DNA from: Sphingobium sp. BYY-5
GTDB lineage: Bacteria; Pseudomonadota; Alphaproteobacteria; Sphingomonadales; Sphingomonadaceae
Reading direction: 5' to 3'
Length of the DNA stretch: 64,000 bases
Assembly: GCF_022758885.1 (NCBI RefSeq)
Contig: NZ_JALEBH010000001.1
Coordinates: 2,945,501-3,009,500 of the forward strand
The notes beneath the pieces were generated by a model. The model did no database searches and was not told where the DNA came from. It was given only the letters and a program-made list of their open reading frames with translations. Below, in pieces: positions 8,409-15,713 of the stretch; the first letter of the stretch is position 1, and each line of letters opens with the position of its first letter. The position numbers were made by a program, and so were the translations under genes.

Positions 8409-9431
8409 TCAGGCCGGCAGGATCGGTCGATAGACCTCTGCGCGCGTCATGATTGCCCAGACGATGCGTGCCGTTTTGTTGGCCATGGCCACCGTCGCAA
8501 CCCTCACAGGCTTCCTGGCCAGCAGCGCCATGAAATGCGGGCTCGCAGTTTCAGGTCTCGATCTGGCGTAACGGACCAGCGCAGTCGCGCCGATAACGAG
8601 CAGCTTTCGGAGATATCGATCGCCCATCTTCGTAATGCGCCCAAGGCGCTCCTTGCCCCCGCTCGAATTCTGAAGCGGCGTCAACCCAAGCCAGGCAGCA
8701 AACTGGCGGCCGGATTTGAACTGGCTCGGATCTGCCACCGATGCTGCAAGCGCTGTGGCACCGACCGGGCCGATGCCAGGGATAGTTGCGAGGCGCCGTG
8801 CAACATCATCGCTTCGCGCCAGGGCGGCAAGCGCTCGATCAATCTCGCGCAATTGCGCATGAACATTGAGGATTTGCTGTGACAGCATATCGACGATCCT
8901 CACGGCTGCGATCGGTATGTCTGGCGCCTTGCCATCGACCACCTGCCTCGCCATCTGAAGCGCCCGCTCGATACCTTCCGGAATGTCGATGCCGAACTCA
9001 GCCAACAGCCCGCGCATCATATTGATCAGCTGGGTACGTTGCCTGACCAACAGTTCACGGGCGCGATGCATCGAGAGGAATGCCTGCTGCTCGCGCGATT
9101 TCACAGCAACGAACCGCATCGTCGGACGCGTTACGGCCTCGCAGATCGCTTCCGCATCGGCAGCATCGTTCTTTCCGCGCTTCACATAGGGTTTGACGTA
9201 CGCCGGCGGCATCAAGCGCACTTCGTGCCCCAAGGCGATCAGCTCTCGCGCCCAATGATGTGAAGTGCCGCATGCCTCTATGCCGACAAGGCAAGGCGGC
9301 AGTTTGGTGAAGAAAGGCAGCACCTGTGCTCGTCGCAGGGCTTTGCGCAAGACAACGGTCCCAGATGCGTCAACAGCATGAACCTGAAAAACACGCTTGG
9401 CCAAATCAAGGCCGACTGTGGTAATCTCCAT
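8409..9431 (-). CDS. IS110-family (IS1111 group) transposase
   Basis: A 340-residue transposase begun at 9431 (MEITTVGLDLAK), with an in-frame alternative five codons upstream. The N-terminal RuvC-like DEDD domain shows GLDLAKRVFQVH, GIEACGTSHHW and KNDAADAEAI. The C-terminal domain shows IPGIGP..A.AL, FAAWLGLTP and the NSSGGK segment carrying the serine used in recombination, then GDRYLRKLLV. It is full length and apparently intact. Recombination is RNA-guided in this family, which ties it to the non-coding region at 8160-8408. Confidence 0.95.
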   Translation of the reverse strand: MEITTVGLDLAKRVFQVHAVDASGTVVLRKALRRAQVLPFFTKLPPCLVGIEACGTSHHWARELIALGHEVRLMPPAYVKPYVKRGKNDAADAEAICEAVTRPTMRFVAVKSREQQAFLSMHRARELLVRQRTQLINMMRGLLAEFGIDIPEGIERALQMARQVVDGKAPDIPIAAVRIVDMLSQQILNVHAQLREIDRALAALARSDDVARRLATIPGIGPVGATALAASVADPSQFKSGRQFAAWLGLTPLQNSSGGKERLGRITKMGDRYLRKLLVIGATALVRYARSRPETASPHFMALLARKPVRVATVAMANKTARIVWAIMTRAEVYRPILPA

Positions 9432-9554
9432 GGCGGATGGCTCCATTGCTCGGGTTTGCCTGATAGCAACCCATCTTGGCACTCAGATGCCGTGAGCGGG
9501 AGCCATCCACCTCATCTGCTATCAAGCGGGGAGGGATTACGATGGAGGACAGGA

Positions 9555-10718
9555 TTGCTGTACTGCATTCCAGATGGCGAACATGCTGACTGCCACGATG
9601 CAAGGATTGAACTGGAAGGCGCCGCTATCCTCCTCCACAGCCGTGGCGGCGCAACCGGTGGAAGGCCGCCGCGTAACACCGGCTATGAAAAAGCACTGCT
9701 GACGATCATCCGGCGCCTACGGGCGGGTGACCATGCCGGTCAGCCCGTTATCGCCCGTGTCCTGCTCGACAGTCGGCCGGCGCGCAAAATGTCGGCCGAC
9801 AGACGGCTGCTCGTAGAGGCTGCGGAGCTCTCGGGACTGGGCAATGACGAGGCAGTCACCCTGATCAAATCCAGAGCTAAAGACTGGGGTCAGGCGCCGG
9901 GGGTGTCAGGAGGCAACTCCACAAAAGCGCTGCGTATCGAGACACAGGGCTGCTCCCGCGAAATCCTCCATGCAATGCTCGGCCTCATGGAGTGGAGGGA
10001 CAGGCAGCCTGTCGCCAGGCTGAGCGCAGCCGAGCAGAACAGGGTGACTGCCTCCCACATCGATAGGGCGGTAGGGCGTCTGCGGTCCGGCAAGCATGCC
10101 CCAAATTTCGACGATTCACGCGACTATGACGTCCTGCTGGACGACGGAACACGGCTTGCCCCCAAAAGGATCTTCGGACTGGCTCTGGAAGAGGCGCTCG
10201 GGATCGAGGCGCTCCCGGAACATTTCAGCGCCGGATGGAGCCAGCCATGCTTCCGGATCCTCGAGGCTGCAGGCTATCTGATCGTTCCGAAGGAAGAGCC
10301 CACACCTACAGCGGACGAGATCCTGCACGTCCAGAATGTCCTGCCTGGCGCCCGAACCGCCAACAGTGGGTCCGAGGGCGCGCTGCGTCTCGTCATGCAC
10401 ATGCGCAAGGAGCGCGATCCCAAGCTAACCACTGACAAGAAAGCGGCCTTCATCGCCGAACATGGCTTTCTCCATTGTGAGAGATGCAGAATGGATCCGT
10501 CCGCGCACTATGAGGCGAGCGTTGCGGCGGCCTGCATCGAGGTTCATCATGCCAGGGTACAGGTGAGAGATATGCAGGCAGGTCACGTCACGGTGATGGA
10601 GGATCTGCAGTGCCTTTGTGCGAACTGTCACCGGGTAACCCACCGCGAACTGGCCTTAGCTGCCCGCGAATTGCGCGCGAGGAACAGGTCGCTATCCATC
10701 GGCCCGACCACGATATGA
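9555..10718 (+). CDS. HNH endonuclease, restriction (McrA-like) type
   Basis: I start at TTG 9555 because GGAGG lies 6 bp before it; this gives 387 residues. An upstream open stretch runs back into the IS1111 end and is not taken as coding. The C-terminus is a zinc-bound HNH domain: C308xxC311, the H331-H332 pair, then C355xxC358-H359 and H363. A middle segment around 190-215 (DYDVLLDDGTRLAPKRIFGLA) recalls the small domain found in front of HNH domains of ScoMcrA-like modification-dependent enzymes. It probably cuts foreign, perhaps modified, DNA. The IS1111 end stops 44 bp upstream, so the original 5' end or promoter may have been lost. Confidence 0.75.
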   Translation: MLYCIPDGEHADCHDARIELEGAAILLHSRGGATGGRPPRNTGYEKALLTIIRRLRAGDHAGQPVIARVLLDSRPARKMSADRRLLVEAAELSGLGNDEAVTLIKSRAKDWGQAPGVSGGNSTKALRIETQGCSREILHAMLGLMEWRDRQPVARLSAAEQNRVTASHIDRAVGRLRSGKHAPNFDDSRDYDVLLDDGTRLAPKRIFGLALEEALGIEALPEHFSAGWSQPCFRILEAAGYLIVPKEEPTPTADEILHVQNVLPGARTANSGSEGALRLVMHMRKERDPKLTTDKKAAFIAEHGFLHCERCRMDPSAHYEASVAAACIEVHHARVQVRDMQAGHVTVMEDLQCLCANCHRVTHRELALAARELRARNRSLSIGPTTI

Positions 10719-10934
10719 CCGATCGACGTGGACACCCTGAGGTGGGGCATGCCCCGCGTCAATGAGGCGGTCGCCGAGTGCGCCTCGTCCCGACAAGGAA
10801 GTGCCAGAGAAGCTGGCTGTGCTGGCCTGTGTCGCGAAGCTGCTGATCAGAAAGCCGCCTTCCGGCCATATTGCGATACCGAAATGAATGGGTCAGAGGT
10901 TTCTTCTGCCAGACACGGAAGAAATGAGAGCGAC

Positions 10935-12218
10935 ATGCCCAAATTGAGAGATGCCTACGGAAACTCGAAATCCAGTGGCTACACGATCGATTTCTTTGAA
11001 CTGACGGCACCGGGTGCAAAATTCGCAATGCTGGCAAGCCCGTTCTTCTCAACCTATGACCCCATCGAGCGGCTCACCAGACGCGGATGCGAGGTGAAGC
11101 TGATCGTGCGCCTGTGCTCTGTTACGACGCCCGCCGTCATCGCAAAGGCGCTGGCCGATCCTCTCGTCACCCTCCGTTATTTCACCAGCCGCGAATTCCA
11201 CGCCAAGCTCTACATCGTTGATGATCAGGCCCTCGTCGGGAGCGCCAATTTGACAGCGGCTGGCCTGATGTCCAATCGCGAGATTTCCATCGTTGTTCGC
11301 AAGGACCGGGATGCCGCGTTCGACGAGTTGCCGGGCCTGTTCGAGCTGTACTGGGAAAAGGCCGGTGCGATGAACGGTGAAATTCTCGCGGCTTATCAGA
11401 CCGCGTTCAGGCATATCGGCAATCCTCGGGAGGAAGCCGAATTTGAACAGCATCTGACGAAGTTCGTCGGCAAGGTCGATCCACCCAGCGCTATGGCGGG
11501 AAGCGAGGTGATGTCCAGACGGCGGTCTTTCCTTGAGCAACTGCACCGAAAATATGATGAGCAGGTCATCCCGGCCTTTCAGGAAGTCAGGGACATTATG
11601 TCGGAGAGCGGACTCAGGCGGGCCGAGTTTGCTGGTGGCGATATTGAAATCGAGCTCAACCGGTTTCTTGGCTGGACCCGGCTGATCCACGCCCCTGGCG
11701 ACGCCTGGAAAGAGTCAGCGCTTGCCGACCGGATTGAACGTCGCGAACGGACATTGTCCTATCTCCGAAATTGGGTCGAGGTCGGCGACACCAAAGCAGG
11801 CGACATGTACTATGCAGAGGAGGAGCTCGGTAACATTGCGCGCCTCCGCGATGGCCTTTCATCGATCCAGGCCATTCAATCCATGGACTATGATCAAATC
11901 TTTGACACCCTGTGCGGCTGTCATGCCTTCTATGACATGCTGCGTTTCGTGTCGGGCGGGCTGAGTGGTCTGAAGGCCGATTTTGCCCGGCGAAATACTC
12001 TTTCGGAAATCCAGGATACCGTCATCTATCTGATCCATGGAGACGGCCTGATGCTTGAACGGGCCTATGACTGCATCTTCGACGAAAAATGGAAGTTGGG
12101 ACGGTTTGGCGAAAACTGTGTGATGGAACTGGTTGGCTGGATGACTCCAGATCGTCCACCAGTGAACGGGCGAACCCTAAAGGCATTAAGGTTTATCGGT
12201 CATCACATAGCGCAGTGA
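10935..12218 (+). CDS. Phospholipase-D-family (HKD) nuclease-like protein
   Basis: A 427-residue protein begun at 10935; upstream in-frame codons lack coding character. One HKD motif is complete: H89xK91xxxxD96, followed by GSANLT with Asn105, within a fold starting KFAMLASPFFS. Single-HKD proteins act as dimers and include nucleases such as those of type II restriction systems. The remaining about 300 residues are helical, with no recognised domain. It follows the HNH gene on the same strand with a 216-bp gap, in a run of defence-type genes, so a nuclease role is more likely than a lipase. Confidence 0.75.
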   Translation: MPKLRDAYGNSKSSGYTIDFFELTAPGAKFAMLASPFFSTYDPIERLTRRGCEVKLIVRLCSVTTPAVIAKALADPLVTLRYFTSREFHAKLYIVDDQALVGSANLTAAGLMSNREISIVVRKDRDAAFDELPGLFELYWEKAGAMNGEILAAYQTAFRHIGNPREEAEFEQHLTKFVGKVDPPSAMAGSEVMSRRRSFLEQLHRKYDEQVIPAFQEVRDIMSESGLRRAEFAGGDIEIELNRFLGWTRLIHAPGDAWKESALADRIERRERTLSYLRNWVEVGDTKAGDMYYAEEELGNIARLRDGLSSIQAIQSMDYDQIFDTLCGCHAFYDMLRFVSGGLSGLKADFARRNTLSEIQDTVIYLIHGDGLMLERAYDCIFDEKWKLGRFGENCVMELVGWMTPDRPPVNGRTLKALRFIGHHIAQ

Positions 12219-12442
12219 GCGTGCGAGTTTGCCGGGAACTGACCCGAAACGTGGCGGGTCCGCCCGATCCATGTCCGTCACTCAGGGAATCATCTTCGCT
12301 GCTCAGTTGCAGACTGTGTGGTTTGCGACGGCTGTCGACCACAATACGCCGCTTGAGGGCTTGGACTTGAGCAGCTACTTCGCCTAAGACATCTCTTCGA
12401 AAAATTCGTTTTCCCCTGTGATGCATTTTCCGGCTAGAGCGG

Positions 12443-13264
12443 ATGAAAGCTCGATGCGGCCGCTTGTCCCTTTGGAATAAATATCTGAATAAGAACGAAA
12501 TAATCGAAGGTGCGATCAGCAACCTCGCAAATACCATGAGGATTTACGGGGAGGCCCATTATAGTCATGGAAATTTGTTCAGGATCGACCCCGAGGAGGC
12601 GATCGACAATATTGATCGTGCATTCGAAGCGAAGCTCGAGGCGTTTCACACCCTCTATGACGCTTCAAAAGCGATTTTCCCCTATTTCCAGCATGGCGAT
12701 GCCACCCTGCTGATAGCAGTGCGCAACGCAATCCATCACCGCGACCATCCACTTTTCCACAGCATGCTGCGAACCCTACACCTCGGTGAAGGCGGAATCG
12801 GGCGCCTGCTAGGAGCATCTTTCCTGTTAGCAGGTCACCCTTCGCTTCATGGCGCCAGTGTTCGGATGTCCCATCATTTCAGACTAAACGATATCGATGC
12901 CCGCCTCGATCCTTCTCTTGCCTCGCCCTATATGGACAGTTTCCTGAAGGGTGCAAAAGCCATTGAGCGTCGCGATCTGATCGACCAGCAACTCGGCCTC
13001 CCGGCGATCCGCGAGTTCCGCAGCCGCCATGGCTTCCCTGTTAATCAGACCTATATTGATCTTATGCCGATATTCGTCTCGGCCACTTGCAAGGTGTTCA
13101 AGGCGATGGAAGCCGCTGGCATAGCCTTCAAGGGGTTTGATGCCCGTACCTACCGCACGCCCTTTACGTCAGAGCTCGCGATAGATCTGAATAAGCACGA
13201 GTTCAGCCAGTTGATTCTCAGAGGCTGGGGACCGCTGGACCTCATTCCAGTCCCTGTCGAGTAA
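12443..13264 (+). CDS. Unknown protein with an RNxxxH (HEPN-like) motif
   Basis: A 273-residue, mostly helical protein. I do not recognise the family. The most telling feature is AVRNAIHHRDH at residues 92-102, which contains R94-N95 and H99 in the RNxxxH arrangement used by HEPN ribonucleases. The surrounding helices (28-75 and 84-112) would suit a HEPN four-helix bundle, but the rest is not a clear match. The C-terminal half is rich in hydrophobic and aromatic residues. It lies 224 bp after the HKD gene and before the methyltransferase, all on the plus strand. The ribosome-binding site is weak, and a later start at Met32 is possible. Confidence 0.5.
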   Translation: MKARCGRLSLWNKYLNKNEIIEGAISNLANTMRIYGEAHYSHGNLFRIDPEEAIDNIDRAFEAKLEAFHTLYDASKAIFPYFQHGDATLLIAVRNAIHHRDHPLFHSMLRTLHLGEGGIGRLLGASFLLAGHPSLHGASVRMSHHFRLNDIDARLDPSLASPYMDSFLKGAKAIERRDLIDQQLGLPAIREFRSRHGFPVNQTYIDLMPIFVSATCKVFKAMEAAGIAFKGFDARTYRTPFTSELAIDLNKHEFSQLILRGWGPLDLIPVPVE

Positions 13265-13589
13265 ATGCCGGTACCGAGCGGCGAGCACATCAGGCTCTCT
13301 CAGCTGATCAGTCAGCAATTCGTTTGGTAGTTGATCGAGATACCTCTGACAGCTTCAAACAGTCGATAACACGTGCCGCACAGCTCAGAACAAAAAATAG
13401 TCCTTCGCCGCCGCAACCGACAGGTTGGCCTGATCCCTACCAGTTCATGGAGCGCGAAGCCCCAGTCATCGTCGCCCTGCGGCAAGAGGGATTTGGTGCA
13501 CGCCCTTCATTTTTCGCTTGACTTACCCCCCCTCGCTCCAGGACACCAGGGCGCCGCAGCTCTTGGTGCTCGGCGCAGTTGGGGGATGC
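13265..13589. other. Non-coding gap before the methyltransferase
   Basis: 325 bp without a supportable gene. A TTGACT hexamer at 13517-13522 could be a -35 element for the methyltransferase, with no clear -10 partner. Nothing else is seen. Confidence 0.4.
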
Positions 13590-14831
13590 ATGGGCACGCA
13601 GACATTCATAGACCTGTTTGCAGGTTGCGGGGGACTGTCGCTCGGCCTCCGGAGGGCAGGATGGACCTCCCTATTCGCCGTCGAAGCGCACCCCGACGCC
13701 TTCGCTACCTATTCGCACAACTTGATCCGCGAAACCGTCGCATGGCCGGAATGGCTCCCCCAGAAAGCCATGCGCATTGAGCAGCTGATCAGCGACCACC
13801 GCCGGAACCTCAAGGAGCTTAGAGGGCACGTAGATCTGGTCGCTGGTGGTCCGCCGTGCCAGGGATTCTCGACCGCAGGCCGGCGTCGGGCTGATGATCC
13901 ACGAAACCGCATGGTCCGACACTATCTCGACTTCCTTCGCCTCGTCGAACCGCGGCTCGTTCTGCTCGAGAATGTCCGTGGCTTTACGACAATGCAGCAC
14001 GACGACGCGGGCAGTTATGCTGCGCACGTCACCGAGGAACTCGAGGGAATGGGATATCGAGTCTGGAGCGAGATGCTCGTCGCCTCTGAATGGGGCGTTC
14101 CGCAACGCAGGCCAAGGTTCTTCGTGGTTGCCTCGCGCGACAAGGGGTTAGAGGGCATAGACCCGTTCCTGCGCATGCGGGTTGGTCGTCGCCAATTCCT
14201 CGGATCGCGCGGGCTTCCCATCGGCAAGGAAGTTGGCGTCGCGGAGGCAATTGGCGACCTCAAGACAAGGGGCACCACCCTCGTTCCCTATCGCGGCGGC
14301 GACGGTGGCTTCATGGAAATCAACTACGCAATACCCGATGCTCCGACCGGCTATCTCGCACTAGTGCGGAGCGGTGCGTCCGGTAGTCCGACGGGGCTTC
14401 GCCTCCCACGGCATTCGAGGGTCGTCACCGAGCGGTTCAACAAAATCCTGAAGACGTGCCGTCCAGGTGTTCCTCTCTCGTCGGAAGATCGAAGCCGCCT
14501 GGGAATGCAGAAGCGCTCGCTCACCTTGTTGGCGGCCGACAAGCCTTCCTGCACGGTCACGACGCTACCAGATGACATGGTACACTATCAGGAGCCGCGC
14601 ATCCTGACGGTGCGGGAATGCGCGCGCCTCCAGTCCTTCCCTGATTCGTTCGAATTCCTCGGTCCCTACACGACCGGCGGGGATCGACGCCGCGAAGCGT
14701 GCCCCCGATATACGCAAGTCGGAAACGCAGTTCCGCCTCTTCTTGGCGAGGCGATTGGCGAAGTCCTACTTGCCCTCCGCAACCTCGCTCAGGACAGCGG
14801 AGATCGCAGCGAAGTTGTCGAGATGGCGTGA
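13590..14831 (+). CDS. DNA (cytosine-5-)-methyltransferase
   Basis: A 413-residue enzyme begun at 13590, where the conserved core opens at once. The C5-methylase motifs are in order: motif I FIDLFAGCGGLSLGL (SAM binding), motif IV GGPPCQGFS with catalytic Cys90, motif VI ENVRGF, motif VIII QRRPRFFVV, and motif X YTQVGNAVPPLLGEAIG near the end. The target-recognition region is about 240-320. It should protect a specific sequence by 5-methylcytosine. A Vsr endonuclease gene 3.3 kb away is its usual repair partner. Its 3' end overlaps the convergent receiver-domain gene by 66 bp. Confidence 0.93.
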   Translation: MGTQTFIDLFAGCGGLSLGLRRAGWTSLFAVEAHPDAFATYSHNLIRETVAWPEWLPQKAMRIEQLISDHRRNLKELRGHVDLVAGGPPCQGFSTAGRRRADDPRNRMVRHYLDFLRLVEPRLVLLENVRGFTTMQHDDAGSYAAHVTEELEGMGYRVWSEMLVASEWGVPQRRPRFFVVASRDKGLEGIDPFLRMRVGRRQFLGSRGLPIGKEVGVAEAIGDLKTRGTTLVPYRGGDGGFMEINYAIPDAPTGYLALVRSGASGSPTGLRLPRHSRVVTERFNKILKTCRPGVPLSSEDRSRLGMQKRSLTLLAADKPSCTVTTLPDDMVHYQEPRILTVRECARLQSFPDSFEFLGPYTTGGDRRREACPRYTQVGNAVPPLLGEAIGEVLLALRNLAQDSGDRSEVVEMA

Positions 14832-15698
14832 GAGGTCCTTCCGCATCTTCGACAGCCCGACCTTGTTGAGTTGCTTGCCGCTTGCGTAGTTGATCACCCA
14901 CCCATCGACATCCCGCGTCTCGACGATATGGCCGAGCGCGTTCCGCGGCTGGATGACTTCCTCGACATAGGTTCCAAGAATGGCGAGGTGCGGCTCACAT
15001 GCAGGATGGGCCGCAACGACCTTCTGCACCGAGAGGGTCGCGACCTCGTGCAGGATCCCGCTGTTGAGTGCGCGGCTACCCAAGCGACCCTCTAGGTCCT
15101 TGAGCTTGCCATAGGCCTTGGCGTGGCTGCCAGCGGCACCCGCGACCTTGGTATCGATGGCAGCAACCAGTTCGGATTGGGCCTCGGCATCCATCTTCGC
15201 ATGGGCGAGCCGAACCACCTCGCGCATTTGGTCATCCGCCCGTCCGGCCGACACGACAGCCAACCCCCGCATGGCCTCGAGCCGCGAGAGGCGCTCGACG
15301 ACATGGTTGACATGGTCGATCAGCTTGGCCCGGAGTTCGTTGCGCCGTGCGCAGTAGACGCCATCGATGGCCTGTTCCTTGACCATGTCGCGGAGCCGGT
15401 CGGTGGCCTGGCCACTGTAGAAGATGATGTCGGTAAACCCGAAGCTGTTGCGAATGCGCTTGGCGACCTCGTCCCCCTTCGGCTGGCCTTCACCCAGGTC
15501 CCAGTCGACGACGACCAAGTCATAGTCGTGGAACTTTTCCTGATGGGCAGACAGCTCATCGAGCCTGGACGCGTCTCCTTGCTGGTCTAGTTCCAGCAAC
15601 AGTCCATGCTTGGCGAGTTCGCGCCGCATGCCGGTGACGGCTTGCTGGACGCCGTCCATCTGGTTCTCGAACCAGAGTACCTTGAATTCGAGCCGCAT
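14766..15698 (-). CDS. Response-regulator-like protein with C-terminal RNxxxH (HEPN-like) domain
   Basis: A 310-residue protein. Residues 1-125 resemble a receiver domain: YDLVVVDWDLGEG puts the phospho-acceptor at Asp65, and IIFYSGQ puts the conserved Ser/Thr at Ser95. The acidic pocket near residues 11-12 and the usual Lys (here an ARRN stretch) are not standard, so phosphorylation may be altered. The C-terminus is helical and contains QPRNALGHIVE with R252, N253 and H257, the RNxxxH signature of HEPN ribonucleases. No DNA-binding domain is present, so the output is probably enzymatic. It lies 15 bp downstream of the dual-GHKL gene, which would be its kinase. Confidence 0.7.
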   Translation of the reverse strand: MRLEFKVLWFENQMDGVQQAVTGMRRELAKHGLLLELDQQGDASRLDELSAHQEKFHDYDLVVVDWDLGEGQPKGDEVAKRIRNSFGFTDIIFYSGQATDRLRDMVKEQAIDGVYCARRNELRAKLIDHVNHVVERLSRLEAMRGLAVVSAGRADDQMREVVRLAHAKMDAEAQSELVAAIDTKVAGAAGSHAKAYGKLKDLEGRLGSRALNSGILHEVATLSVQKVVAAHPACEPHLAILGTYVEEVIQPRNALGHIVETRDVDGWVINYASGKQLNKVGLSKMRKDLSRHLDNFAAISAVLSEVAEGK

Positions 15699-15713
15699 CC
15701 CCCTCCCTTCCTA

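Larger units (their letters stand above)
8145..9510. mobile_element. IS1111-group element of the IS110 family
   Basis: A transposase gene is bracketed by perfect 15-bp inverted repeats: GTGGATGGCTCCCGC at 8145-8159 and its complement at 9496-9510. Subterminal inverted repeats with no target duplication define the IS1111 group. The left repeat is present a second time at 8037 through the 108-bp duplication, so the outer boundary is ambiguous (8037 or 8145). The few bases outside the repeats that belong to the element cannot be set exactly. Confidence 0.85.

Noticed and set aside
9378..9554. Longer HNH protein extending into the IS1111 element
   Set aside because: The extra N-terminal residues come from the antisense of the transposase start and the IS end; the ribosome-binding site supports TTG 9555.
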